DNA of 64,000 nucleotides from Leclercia sp. AS011 (GTDB lineage: Bacteria > Pseudomonadota > Gammaproteobacteria > Enterobacterales > Enterobacteriaceae): the NCBI RefSeq assembly GCF_037152535.1, contig NZ_JBBCMA010000001.1, forward strand, positions 1,550,001-1,614,000, read 5' to 3'. How positions within the stretch are numbered: position 1 is the first letter of the stretch; each line of letters begins with the position of its first letter. The position numbers and the translations under genes were made by a program. Below the pieces are notes generated by a model. It made no database searches, was not told the DNA's origin, and was given only the letters and a program-made list of their open reading frames with translations. This document shows, piece after piece, positions 30,014 through 38,356 of the stretch.

Positions 30014-30772
30014 TTACATTTTGTAGCCCAGAGAGACTACCGTTCTGCGATCGGTATGCTCCGGTGCAGACGCTGGCGGCTCAGAGTTCCAGGTCACGTT
30101 GTAGGCCACTTTCAGCCCGAAATGAGCGTTAATCGCCACGTTCAAGGCGGTCTCGGAGTTGACGGTTGTGTCGTCAGCGCCAAAGACAGAGACGCCCTGG
30201 CTAAATTTGGCGTTATCGGTCATCTGCCAGGCGTAGGTACCGGACGCATAGCCCAGCGGCTGGGTTTCCGTGTCACCATCGGTATATTCGTCGTAACGGA
30301 CACCCGGACCAAATTCAAAGCGGAAGCTGTGTACCGGGCCATTCAGGAACTGGCGACCATAACCTGCTGTGGCAACATCGCGCTCACGGTAACCGTTGTA
30401 GCGGTCGGTCAACCAGCTTGCCTGGCCGAAGAGATAGTCGACATCGGTCATGTTGTAACGGCTACGCCCACCCACCGCATATTTCTCGGAAGAGCGTTCA
30501 TCGTTTGATGAGGTATTGCTCGCGTTACCCCACAGGGACCAGGCAGTCGTGTTGCCATACCAGGTCAGGGTGGTGTCGGCGGTCAGGGAGGAGCTTTTGG
30601 TATTGCCTGATTGCGCCAGATAACCTGCGTTCAGGTTGCCTTCAAAAGGTTTCTGTGCAGTGGAAGGATCGTCCATGACAGTAAAAACGGAATCATCGGC
30701 TGTTGCATGCATTGACGCAAACAGGCCTCCCGCTACCATCATTGCAGCGGGTACTGTCTTTAAAAGCTTCAT
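30014..30772 (-). CDS. ydiY: YdiY, DUF481 outer membrane beta-barrel
   Basis: The 252-residue DUF481 protein has signal peptide MKLLKTVPAAMMVAGGLFASMHATA. It shows alternating amphipathic beta strands, for example NLNAGYLAQSGNT, TTLTWYGNTTAWSLWGNAS and RFEFGPGVRYDEYTDG. The C-terminus, TVVSLGYKM, ends in the manner of a barrel strand, although the last residue is Met rather than the usual Phe or Tyr/Trp. In E. coli YdiY is acid-induced and its function is unknown. It is divergent from pfkB across 293 bp. Confidence 0.92.
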   Translation of the reverse strand: MKLLKTVPAAMMVAGGLFASMHATADDSVFTVMDDPSTAQKPFEGNLNAGYLAQSGNTKSSSLTADTTLTWYGNTTAWSLWGNASNTSSNDERSSEKYAVGGRSRYNMTDVDYLFGQASWLTDRYNGYRERDVATAGYGRQFLNGPVHSFRFEFGPGVRYDEYTDGDTETQPLGYASGTYAWQMTDNAKFSQGVSVFGADDTTVNSETALNVAINAHFGLKVAYNVTWNSEPPASAPEHTDRRTVVSLGYKM

Positions 30773-31065
30773 TTATAAAGAGTCCGTACAACAAAAAAAG
30801 AGACCATTACGGTCCCGGAAACTTTCTTGCGGATCAATGCCATGGGATCCCGCGAAAGGTAACAAATTATAAAAAGGCTCAAATAACATAGCAATGATTT
30901 CTTGTTTCATTTTTGGAATAAGAACGATCTCAAACCAGCCGGATATTTATAAATAAAAGTCACGGCGCGCAACGATATTTATATTGAAAATCATATTGTT
31001 ATTTACTTTCCCTTCTGCCAGTTCAGTGCCAGGCTTAAGGCTATCCTCATTTTAAGGAGATCAGC

Positions 31066-31998
31066 ATGGTTCGTATCTTTACGTTGACGCTCTCCCCTTC
31101 TCTGGACAGCGCAACCCTCACGGCACAACTCTATCCTGAAGGTAAACTCCGCTGCAGCGCGCCGGTTTTCGAACCCGGCGGCGGTGGGATTAACGTGGCG
31201 CGCGCCATTGTTCACCTCGGCGGAACAGCCACCGCCATCTTTCCGGCGGGCGGCGCGACGGGGGAACACCTTGTCTCGCTTCTGGCGGATGAGCAGGTCG
31301 CGGTGGAGACGGTAGATGCCCATGACTGGACCCGACAAAACCTGCACGTACATGTTGAATCTACCCACGAGCAGTATCGCTTTGTGATGCCCGGCGCGAC
31401 CCTGAGCGAAGATGAGTTTCGCCAGCTGGAAGAGAAAGTGCTGGCCATCGAGAGCGGCGCGCTACTGGTGATTAGCGGCAGTCTGCCGCCCGGAGTCAAA
31501 ACTGAACGCCTGACCCAGCTGATTCGCGCCGCGCAACAGAAGGGAATTCGCTGTATCGTAGACAGCTCAGGTGAGGCCCTCAGCGCCGCGCTGAGCCTCG
31601 GCAACATCGAGCTGGTAAAACCCAATCAGAAAGAGCTGAGCGCGCTGGTCAATCGCGATCTCAGCCAGCCGGATGACGTGCGCAACGCCGCTGAAGAGCT
31701 GATAAAGAGCGGTAAAGCCCGGCGGGTGGTGGTGTCCCTCGGCCCACAGGGAGCGCTGGCCGTGGATGAAAGCGGATCGGTGCATGTTGTGCCGCCGCCG
31801 ATGAAAAGCCAGAGCACCGTCGGCGCGGGCGATAGCATGGTGGGGGCCATGACCCTGAAGCTGGCGCAAGGCGCGTCGTTACGGGAGATGGTCCAGTACG
31901 GCGTTGCGGCAGGCAGCGCGGCGACCATTAATCACGGCACCCGGCTGTGCTCGCTGGATGACACGCAGAAAATTTTCACATACCTGACAAATGCCTAA
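31066..31998 (+). CDS. pfkB: 6-phosphofructokinase II
   Basis: The 310-residue ribokinase-family (PfkB) sugar kinase phosphorylates fructose-6-phosphate with ATP in glycolysis. It is the minor isozyme, unlike PfkA in fold. Visible signatures are the substrate-side GGGGINVARAI near residue 40 and the C-terminal anion-hole motif STVGAGDSMVGAMTLKLA, with the catalytic Asp near residue 256. The start ATG at 31066 has AAGGAG upstream. A GC-rich hairpin (about 32001-32031) follows the stop. Confidence 0.96.
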   Translation: MVRIFTLTLSPSLDSATLTAQLYPEGKLRCSAPVFEPGGGGINVARAIVHLGGTATAIFPAGGATGEHLVSLLADEQVAVETVDAHDWTRQNLHVHVESTHEQYRFVMPGATLSEDEFRQLEEKVLAIESGALLVISGSLPPGVKTERLTQLIRAAQQKGIRCIVDSSGEALSAALSLGNIELVKPNQKELSALVNRDLSQPDDVRNAAEELIKSGKARRVVVSLGPQGALAVDESGSVHVVPPPMKSQSTVGAGDSMVGAMTLKLAQGASLREMVQYGVAAGSAATINHGTRLCSLDDTQKIFTYLTNA

Positions 31999-32086
31999 GC
32001 GTTGCCCTCCCGGTGATCCGGCGAGGGCGACAAATAGCATGGATCGTCTATGCTAAAAAAATTTCGTGATAACAACGAGGTGAATT

Positions 32087-32377
32087 ATGAGCAGTGGAGA
32101 GATCGCGCGCTACGTGGTAACCGTTAAAGTTCATGAAGACTCGCTGACGGAACTCAATGAAATCAACAACCATCTCACCCGCGGCGGTTTTTTACTGACC
32201 ATGACCGACGAGGATGGCAACCTGCATGAGCTGGGCACCCATACCTTCGGTCTGGTCAGTCCGCTGAGTGAAGATGAGGTCAAAGCGCTGGCCACGGGGC
32301 TGGTGGAGAGCGCCACCGGCAAAGAGCCGCAGGTTGAGGTGAAGAGCTGGGAAAACTGGCAAAAAGAGCAACAATAA
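32087..32377 (+). CDS. ydiZ: YdiZ, conserved protein of unknown function
   Basis: The 96-residue soluble protein matches K-12 YdiZ in length, position and core sequence (KVHEDSLTELNEINNHLTRG). No signal peptide, membrane segment or known catalytic motif is seen. The ATG has GAGGTG 6 nt upstream. It lies 88 nt after pfkB, with a hairpin between, and 105 nt before yniA. Function unknown. Confidence 0.9.
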   Translation: MSSGEIARYVVTVKVHEDSLTELNEINNHLTRGGFLLTMTDEDGNLHELGTHTFGLVSPLSEDEVKALATGLVESATGKEPQVEVKSWENWQKEQQ

Positions 32378-32482
32378 GTGCCACTGGGGCAACCAAACGG
32401 CGCAGATGTGCGTTAGTTCGTGTTTTTTGACCATAGTTTCACGCTAACTTTATGATCTGGCAGACAACATGGGAGAGCGATC

Positions 32483-33343
32483 ATGTGGCAGGCTATCAGT
32501 CATCTTTTAAGTGAACAACTGGGCGAAGGTGAAATTGAACTGCGTAACGAGCTGCCAGGGGGCGAGATCCACGCCGCATGGCATCTGCGGTATGCAGGAC
32601 GCGACCTCTTCGTGAAATGTGATGAACGCGAGCTGTTACCTATCTTCACCGCGGAAGCTGACCAGCTGGAACTGCTCTCCCGCAGCAAAACCGTCTCTGT
32701 ACCCCATGTCTGGGCCGTTGGCAGCGATCGTGACTACTGCTTTCTGGTGATGGATTACCTCCCTGCCCGTCCTCTCGATGCACACAACGCCTTTATCCTG
32801 GGGCAACAAATTGCCCGCCTGCATCAGTGGAGCGAGCAGCCGCAGTTCGGCCTCGATTTCGACAACGACCTCTCAACGACGCCACAGCCCAACGCCTGGC
32901 AGCGACGCTGGTCGACCTTCTTTGCCGAACAGCGCATCGGCTGGCAGCTCGAGCTGGCGGCGGAAAAAGGGATGGAGTTCGGCAACATCGATGCCATTGT
33001 CGATCATATCCAGCAGCGCCTGGCCTCGCACCAGCCGCAGCCTTCGCTGCTTCACGGCGATCTATGGTCAGGTAACTGCGCGCTGGGTCCGAATGGCCCT
33101 TATATCTTCGATCCGGCCTGCTACTGGGGCGACAGGGAGTGCGATCTCGCGATGCTGCCGCTGCATCCTGAACAGCCGCCGCAGATCTACGATGGCTATC
33201 AGTCAGTCTCGCCGTTGCCAGCCGGTTTTTTGCAAAGGCAGCCGGTCTATCAGCTCTATACCCTGATGAACCGCGCTATTCTGTTTGGCGGTGAGCATCT
33301 GGTGATTGCGCAGAAAGCGCTGGAGCGAGTGCTGGCGGCATAG
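32483..33343 (+). CDS. yniA: YniA, fructosamine kinase-family protein
   Basis: The 286-residue protein has the aminoglycoside phosphotransferase-like kinase fold of the fructosamine/ribulosamine kinase family. Motifs include FVKCDERELLPIFTAEADQL (ATP-binding Lys and Glu), the catalytic LLHGDLWSGNCA near residue 193, and the metal-binding DPACYWGDRECD near 212. Relatives remove sugar adducts from glycated proteins. YniA was reported to act on ribulosamine or erythrulosamine substrates, an activity not provable here. It is convergent with yniB across a symmetric hairpin. Confidence 0.92.
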   Translation: MWQAISHLLSEQLGEGEIELRNELPGGEIHAAWHLRYAGRDLFVKCDERELLPIFTAEADQLELLSRSKTVSVPHVWAVGSDRDYCFLVMDYLPARPLDAHNAFILGQQIARLHQWSEQPQFGLDFDNDLSTTPQPNAWQRRWSTFFAEQRIGWQLELAAEKGMEFGNIDAIVDHIQQRLASHQPQPSLLHGDLWSGNCALGPNGPYIFDPACYWGDRECDLAMLPLHPEQPPQIYDGYQSVSPLPAGFLQRQPVYQLYTLMNRAILFGGEHLVIAQKALERVLAA

Positions 33344-33351
33344 CGCAAAGA

Positions 33352-33375
33352 CTGCCGGGCAGCACTGCCCGGCAG
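33352..33375. terminator. Symmetric hairpin between yniA and yniB
   Basis: A perfect 11-bp stem, CTGCCGGGCAG (33352-33362) and CTGCCCGGCAG (33365-33375), has a 2-nt spacer. It lies between two convergent genes and probably limits transcription from both sides. It lacks T-runs. Confidence 0.6.
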
Positions 33376-33382
33376 CAAAGCC

Positions 33383-33919
33383 TTACACCAGCCCGAGAAG
33401 GGAGAACAGGAAGTATCCGGCGATAATCATCAGTACCGGCAGTACGTAAAGTGTGAAGATTTGCAGGAAGATGGTGTGATTCGGCACCACGATACGCGAT
33501 TCGATCTGCTCGCGGGTTAACCCCTCATCCCCTTTCGCCTTCTCCAGAATCAGCTGCGCCTCCATCCCTTCACGAATCAAGCGCGTCTGCCGACGCATCC
33601 TCGCGCCCGAAGCCTGTAGCGCCAGGGCGATAAAGATCAGGGCAAAGATGATCCAGAAGGCAATGTTCATCCCCTGCCGGAAATCGGGCGTCGGTGAGTT
33701 GTACCAGAAGAAATTCAGGAACGGCGTGTTGAAACGCATCATCTCGATCATGACGTGGGCAAAATCCAGCATCACGGCATTGATCCCGGCCTGTTTCTCG
33801 CTGTGGTCATAGATAAATTTCAGGACGGAAATAATGGTCGAGATCACCGCCGGGATAAAAATTACCCATCCGGCGATTATCTTCAGTATCGCTACACGTC
33901 CAGCTTGTTGATATGTCAT
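33383..33919 (-). CDS. yniB: YniB, inner membrane protein
   Basis: The 178-residue YniB-family membrane protein has hydrophobic segments at about residues 11-33 (ILKIIAGWVIFIPAVISTII) and 85-105. A C-terminal segment (155-175) lies after a charged linker. The function is unknown in any species known to me. It is convergent with yniA and divergent from yniC. Confidence 0.9.
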   Translation of the reverse strand: MTYQQAGRVAILKIIAGWVIFIPAVISTIISVLKFIYDHSEKQAGINAVMLDFAHVMIEMMRFNTPFLNFFWYNSPTPDFRQGMNIAFWIIFALIFIALALQASGARMRRQTRLIREGMEAQLILEKAKGDEGLTREQIESRIVVPNHTIFLQIFTLYVLPVLMIIAGYFLFSLLGLV

Positions 33920-34062
33920 CGGTTCCTCGGTTTAAAAATACATCCTTTCTGGCTAAGTCTACCTGCTGGTTGTCATTTTCGCCCGTTCTTTGCGGGTGAT
34001 ATGGTAAATTGCCAGGATTAGGTAGCCCTTACCCCTGATAAACCCACGAAAGGAGAAGTTGC

Positions 34063-34731
34063 ATGTCGACGCCGCGTCAAATTCTTGCAGCCATTTTTGA
34101 TATGGATGGATTACTGATTGATTCCGAGCCGCTCTGGGATCGTGCTGAACTGGATGTGATGGCCAGCCTGGGGGTGGACATCAGCCGCCGTCACGAACTG
34201 CCGGACACCCTTGGCCTGCGCATCGATATGGTGGTTGAACTCTGGTATGCCCATCAGCCGTGGGTCGGGCCGGGCCGGGACGAGGTCACCGACCGCATCA
34301 TCAACCGGGCCCTGACGCTGGTTGAAGAGAACCGCCCGCTGCTCAACGGCGCGCGTGAAGCCGTAGCCCTGTGCAAAGCGCAGGGGCTGAAAGTGGGCCT
34401 CGCCTCCGCCTCGCCGCTGCACATGCTGGAAAAAGTACTGATCATGTTTGATCTGCGCGACAGCTTTGATGCGCTGGCCTCGGCAGAAAAACTGCCTTAC
34501 AGCAAGCCGCACCCGCAGGTGTATATGGACTGCGCCGCGAAGCTGGGCGTCGACCCGACCACCTGCGTGGCGCTGGAAGACTCTGTTAACGGCATGATTG
34601 CCAGCAAAGCGGCGCGGATGCGCTCTATTGTCGTTCCCGCAGAAGAGAATCAGCAGGACGCCCGCTACGCGCTGGCAGACGTTAAACTGACCTCGCTGCA
34701 GGCGCTTACCGTGGCGCATCTGCGCGGGTAA
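34063..34731 (+). CDS. hxpB: HxpB (YniC), HAD-type hexitol/sugar phosphatase
   Basis: The 222-residue HAD phosphatase has nucleophile Asp in FDMDGLLIDSEP (near residue 13), motif II in VGLASASPLHMLEK, a conserved Lys near KPHPQVY and motif III in VALEDSVNGM. E. coli HxpB (YniC) hydrolyses 2-deoxyglucose-6-phosphate and hexitol-6-phosphates. It belongs to the beta-phosphoglucomutase-like subclass by its helical cap. The start has AAAGGAG upstream. A 9-bp hairpin, GCGGGCAAC/GTTGCCCGC (34741-34763), follows. Confidence 0.95.
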   Translation: MSTPRQILAAIFDMDGLLIDSEPLWDRAELDVMASLGVDISRRHELPDTLGLRIDMVVELWYAHQPWVGPGRDEVTDRIINRALTLVEENRPLLNGAREAVALCKAQGLKVGLASASPLHMLEKVLIMFDLRDSFDALASAEKLPYSKPHPQVYMDCAAKLGVDPTTCVALEDSVNGMIASKAARMRSIVVPAEENQQDARYALADVKLTSLQALTVAHLRG

Positions 34732-34784
34732 TTAGCGACGGCGGGCAACGCCCTGTTGCCCGCAAATATGATCCACATATTATT

Positions 34785-34804
34785 TTTGAAACATCATTTC
34801 ATTT
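34785..34804. promoter_or_regulatory. Candidate KdgR operator of kduD
   Basis: TTTGAAACATCATTTCATTT has the TGAAA-N5-TTTCA symmetry of the KdgR box found at pectin and uronate catabolic genes. It lies 75-94 bp before the kduD ATG. It matches the function of the following gene, which makes a chance match less likely. Confidence 0.7.
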
Positions 34805-34878
34805 TAATTTGAAATTCCCTTTCCCTGCTTCTATGCTTATCTCAGAACAACTATACCCCCCTACTTTCTGAGGTCTGT

Positions 34879-35640
34879 ATGATACTGGATGCCTTTAATC
34901 TTTCAGGAAAAGTTGCCATCGTTACCGGCTGTGATACCGGCCTCGGCCAGGGCATGGCGCTGGGTCTGGCCCAGGCAGGCTGCGATATCGTAAGCGTCAA
35001 TCGCCGGATCCCGGAAGAGACCGCCGCTGGCGTTAAAGCGCTGGGCCGCCGGTTTATGGCCATCCAGGCCGACCTCAGCAAGCAGGATGCCATTAATGCT
35101 ATTGTCGGGCAGACGGTAGCCGAAATGGGCCGCGTGGATATTCTGGTGAATAACGCCGGGACCATTCGTCGGGAAGATGCCCTCACCTTCAGTGAAAAGG
35201 ACTGGGATGAGGTGATGAACCTTAACCTGAAGTCGGTCTTTTTCCTGTCGCAGGCCGTGGCCCGCCAGTTCATCGCCCAGGGGCAAGGCGGAAAAATTAT
35301 TAACATCGCCTCCATGCTGTCGTTCCAGGGCGGGATCCGGGTTCCCTCTTATACCGCCTCGAAAAGCGGCGTGCTGGGGATCACCCGCCTGCTGGCTAAC
35401 GAGTGGGCGCACCACGGCATTAACGTTAACGCCATCGCGCCGGGCTATATGGCAACCAATAACACCCAGCAGTTACGCGACGACGAACAGCGCAGCAAGG
35501 AGATCCTCGACCGCATCCCGGCAGGCCGCTGGGGTAAGCCGGAAGATCTGCAGGGCCCGGCGGTATTTCTCGCCTCGTCGGCCTCGGACTACGTCAACGG
35601 CTATACCCTCGCCGTTGATGGGGGCTGGCTCGCACGTTAA
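34879..35640 (+). CDS. kduD: 2-dehydro-3-deoxy-D-gluconate 5-dehydrogenase KduD
   Basis: The 253-residue classical short-chain dehydrogenase interconverts 2,5-diketo-3-deoxygluconate and 2-keto-3-deoxygluconate with NAD(P)(H) in breakdown of pectin-type uronides. It shows cofactor motif TGCDTGLGQG (residues 16-25), NNAG near 90, catalytic Ser in NIASMLSFQ and YTASK. The C-terminal half is nearly identical to E. coli KduD (GGIRVPSYTASKSGV), while residues 40-75 differ more. It lies between yniC and ydjM, which are neighbours in K-12, and has no kduI beside it. It is therefore a solo, probably KdgR-controlled copy or paralogue. Confidence 0.92.
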   Translation: MILDAFNLSGKVAIVTGCDTGLGQGMALGLAQAGCDIVSVNRRIPEETAAGVKALGRRFMAIQADLSKQDAINAIVGQTVAEMGRVDILVNNAGTIRREDALTFSEKDWDEVMNLNLKSVFFLSQAVARQFIAQGQGGKIINIASMLSFQGGIRVPSYTASKSGVLGITRLLANEWAHHGINVNAIAPGYMATNNTQQLRDDEQRSKEILDRIPAGRWGKPEDLQGPAVFLASSASDYVNGYTLAVDGGWLAR

Positions 35641-35680
35641 CAGCTTTGTGACAAAGAGTTACACCGTCACTACTTCCGTA

Positions 35681-35718
35681 TACTGTATAAAATCCCTATA
35701 CTGGATGAATTGACAGTT
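35681..35718. promoter_or_regulatory. Two tandem LexA boxes of ydjM
   Basis: TACTGTATAAAATCCCTATA (35681-35700) and TACTGGATGAATTGACAGTT (35699-35718) overlap by two bases. Each fits the LexA consensus TACTGTATATATATACAGTA, the second keeping CTG-N10-CAG exactly. E. coli ydjM also has two SOS boxes. The ATG follows 15 nt later. Confidence 0.8.
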
Positions 35719-35732
35719 TAGTGGGTTTTATC

Positions 35733-36323
35733 ATGACGGCGGAAGGTCATCTGCTCTTTTCTCTCGCCTGCGCAGTGTTTGCCAAAAACGCTGAGCTTAC
35801 ACCGGTGCTGGCGCAGGGTGACTGGTGGCATATCGTGCCATCGGCAGTTTTGACCTGCCTGTTACCTGATATCGATCACCCCAAGTCGCTGCTCGGGCAG
35901 CGGCTGAAGTGGATCTCTAAACCCATTGCCCGCGCCTGCGGCCATCGCGGCTTTACCCACAGCCTGTTGGCGGTGTTTGCTGCGCTCACCCTCTTCTATT
36001 TAAAAGTACCGGACAGCTGGCTGATCCCGGCGGATGCTATCCAGGGGATGGTGCTGGGCTATCTGAGCCATATTCTGGCCGACATGCTCACTCCGGCAGG
36101 TGTTCCCCTGCTGTGGCCCTGCCGCTGGCGTTTTCGTCTGCCGATCCTCAGGCCGCAAAAAGGTAACCAGCTGGAGCGCGCTCTGTGCATGGCCCTGTTT
36201 GCCTGGGCAGTGTGGATGCCGCAGACGCTGCCGGAGAACGGGGCGGTGCGCTGGTCCTCGCACATGATTAATTCGCTGCAGTTTCAGTTCAACCGCTTTA
36301 TTCATCATCAAAGTGAACAGTAA
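35733..36323 (+). CDS. ydjM: YdjM, SOS-induced membrane-bound metal-dependent hydrolase family
   Basis: The 196-residue YdjM/YbcI (DUF457) family protein has a His/Asp-rich motif, LPDIDHPKSLLGQRLK, near residue 48. HRGFTHS follows near residue 77 and GYLSHILADMLTPAGVPLLWP near 108, resembling membrane-embedded metal-dependent hydrolases. Several hydrophobic segments are present. I chose the ATG at 35733 (MTAEGHLLFSLA), which matches K-12, over a start four codons upstream. Expression is expected to be DNA-damage-inducible through the LexA boxes. Its substrate is unknown. Confidence 0.94.
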   Translation: MTAEGHLLFSLACAVFAKNAELTPVLAQGDWWHIVPSAVLTCLLPDIDHPKSLLGQRLKWISKPIARACGHRGFTHSLLAVFAALTLFYLKVPDSWLIPADAIQGMVLGYLSHILADMLTPAGVPLLWPCRWRFRLPILRPQKGNQLERALCMALFAWAVWMPQTLPENGAVRWSSHMINSLQFQFNRFIHHQSEQ

Positions 36324-36453
36324 CTGGACGAATCCCGCCGTTTTGGCATAACCCATTCCATTTGGATATAAGCGACCCGATCACACTTCTGATAATCTTG
36401 CGGCAACAAGGTCGGACCTAATACCGATCTGCAATTTAATCAGGAGAACGGGG

Positions 36454-37845
36454 ATGAATTTTCCATTAATCGCGAACATCGTGGTGTTCGTCGGCTTACT
36501 GCTGTTGCTGGCGCAGTCGCGTCATAAACAGTGGAGCCTCGCCAAAAAAGTGCTGGTCGGTCTGGTGATGGGCGTGGTCTTTGGCCTGGCGCTGCAGGCC
36601 ATTTACGGTTCCAGCAACCCGGTACTGAAAGACTCTATCCAGTGGTTTAACATTGTCGGTAACGGCTACGTCCAGCTGCTGCAGATGATTGTTATGCCGC
36701 TGGTGTTTGCCTCTATTTTGAGCGCGGTCGCCCGCCTGCATAACGCATCCCAGCTGGGTAAAATCAGTATCCTGACCATCGGTACGCTGCTGTTTACCAC
36801 CCTCATCGCGGCCCTGGTGGGCGTGCTGGTCACCAATCTGTTTGGCCTGACCGCAGAAGGTCTGGTGCAGGGGACCGCGGAAACCGCGCGCCTGACCGCC
36901 ATCGAGACCAACTATGCAGGGAAAGTCGCGGATCTTACCGTACCGCAGATGGTGCTCTCCTTTATCCCGAAAAACCCGTTTGCCGATCTGACCGGGGCTA
37001 GCCCGACGTCGATCATCAGCGTGGTGATTTTCGCCGCCTTCCTCGGCGTGGCTGCGCTGAAGCTGCTGAAAGATGACGCTCCAAAAGGCCAGCGCGTGCT
37101 GACCGCCATCGATACCCTGCAAAGCTGGGTGATGAAGCTGGTGCGTCTGGTGATGCAGCTGACCCCGTACGGCGTACTGGCGCTGATGACCAAAGTGGTG
37201 GCAGGCTCAAACCTGCAGGACATCATCAAGCTGGGCAGCTTCGTGGTCGCCTCTTACCTCGGTCTGGGCATCATGTTTGTGGTCCACGGCATTCTGCTCG
37301 CCGTGAACGGCGTCAGCCCGCTGAAATACTTCCGTAAAGTGTGGCCGGTCCTGACCTTCGCCTTTACCAGCCGCTCCAGCGCTGCCTCCATTCCGCTGAA
37401 CGTGGAAGCGCAGACCCGTCGTCTGGGCGTGCCGGAATCAATCGCCAGCTTCTCGGCCTCTTTTGGTGCGACCATTGGTCAGAACGGTTGTGCAGGTCTC
37501 TACCCGGCAATGCTGGCGGTAATGGTCGCGCCGACGGTAGGCATTAACCCGCTGGATCCGGTGTGGATTGCGACCCTGGTCGGGATTGTGACCGTAAGCT
37601 CTGCCGGCGTGGCCGGTGTGGGTGGCGGCGCAACCTTCGCGGCACTGATTGTACTGCCTGCGCTGGGTCTGCCGGTGACGCTGGTGGCGCTGCTGATCTC
37701 CGTTGAACCGCTGATCGACATGGGTCGTACTGCGCTGAACGTCAGCGGCTCCATGACTGCGGGTACGCTGACCAGCCAGTGGCTGAAGCAGACCGATAAA
37801 GCGGTACTGGACAGCGAAGAACATGCGGAACTGGCGCACCGTTAA
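36454..37845 (+). CDS. tcyP: L-cystine symporter TcyP
   Basis: The 463-residue dicarboxylate/amino acid:cation symporter (DAACS) family protein starts [20 protein letters not shown] and has multiple membrane helices. The conserved region [17 protein letters not shown] near residue 308 is a serine-rich re-entrant loop, and [17 protein letters not shown] and [18 protein letters not shown] follow. In E. coli TcyP (YdjN) is the high-capacity cystine importer under CysB control and also takes up S-sulfocysteine-like compounds. It ends at a strong bidirectional terminator. Confidence 0.96.
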   Translation: MNFPLIANIVVFVGLLLLLAQSRHKQWSLAKKVLVGLVMGVVFGLALQAIYGSSNPVLKDSIQWFNIVGNGYVQLLQMIVMPLVFASILSAVARLHNASQLGKISILTIGTLLFTTLIAALVGVLVTNLFGLTAEGLVQGTAETARLTAIETNYAGKVADLTVPQMVLSFIPKNPFADLTGASPTSIISVVIFAAFLGVAALKLLKDDAPKGQRVLTAIDTLQSWVMKLVRLVMQLTPYGVLALMTKVVAGSNLQDIIKLGSFVVASYLGLGIMFVVHGILLAVNGVSPLKYFRKVWPVLTFAFTSRSSAASIPLNVEAQTRRLGVPESIASFSASFGATIGQNGCAGLYPAMLAVMVAPTVGINPLDPVWIATLVGIVTVSSAGVAGVGGGATFAALIVLPALGLPVTLVALLISVEPLIDMGRTALNVSGSMTAGTLTSQWLKQTDKAVLDSEEHAELAHR

Positions 37846-37860
37846 TCGCCTCGCCCGTTA

Positions 37861-37896
37861 AAAAAAACCGCCTTCAGCAATGAAGGCGGTTTTTTA
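37861..37896. terminator. Bidirectional terminator, tcyP/cedA
   Basis: A perfect 15-bp stem, AAAAAACCGCCTTCA (37862-37876) and its complement (37881-37895), has a GCAA loop and T-runs on both strands. It lies between the convergent genes tcyP and cedA. Confidence 0.93.
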
Positions 37897-37903
37897 TTAT
37901 CTG

Positions 37904-38143
37904 TTAATCATCAATCTCTTCTTCCTGACGGACCTGAAGCGCCCAGCGTTGAGCTGACTCCGGCACGGTAAACGCCGGGGAACGACGGAAATGCTCGCCA
38001 GTCAGCACAAAGGCCACATATTTACCGCGTAACAACCAGACGTCACGAAAGCCATCCAGTTTGCTGGCATGTTCTGGCGGCGCGGGTTCAACCCGTGGCT
38101 GGTAACTGATAACAGGACGATTTTGTTGGCGAAGAGGTTTCAT
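37904..38143 (-). CDS. cedA: Cell division activator CedA
   Basis: The 79-residue protein matches E. coli CedA, a small DNA-binding protein that restores division in dnaA(cos) over-replicating cells and also binds RNA polymerase. The core LDGFRDVWLLRGKYVAFVL and SPAFTVPESAQRWA is conserved. I chose the ATG at 38143 (MKPLRQQNRPVISY), as in K-12; the frame is open to 38236 but that extension is unlike the family. The acidic tail EEEIDD differs from K-12. It is divergent from katE. Confidence 0.92.
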   Translation of the reverse strand: MKPLRQQNRPVISYQPRVEPAPPEHASKLDGFRDVWLLRGKYVAFVLTGEHFRRSPAFTVPESAQRWALQVRQEEEIDD

Positions 38144-38290
38144 AAGCAGCGGGTTCACTAAAGCAAACTCATAAATCAGTAAATTCCTATGATAGCCGAT
38201 TGCCCCTCCTGCGTCGCGCCCCGCGTATCTCATCAAGCGTAAGTGATAGCTATAAATCGGGTTTTCACCCGGCCCCCCGTCGACATTGTT

Positions 38291-38298
38291 CTATAGTT
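38291..38298 (+). promoter_or_regulatory. Sigma-S-type -10 element of katE
   Basis: CTATAGTT is close to the sigma-S extended -10 CTATACT and lies about 60 nt before the katE ATG. E. coli katE is a classic RpoS-dependent gene, so the same control is inferred. Confidence 0.6.
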
Positions 38299-38356
38299 AA
38301 TGAGTTTTGACGCAATTACGACCGCATTTCAGCAATGAAAACAGGAGACGAGTGCA

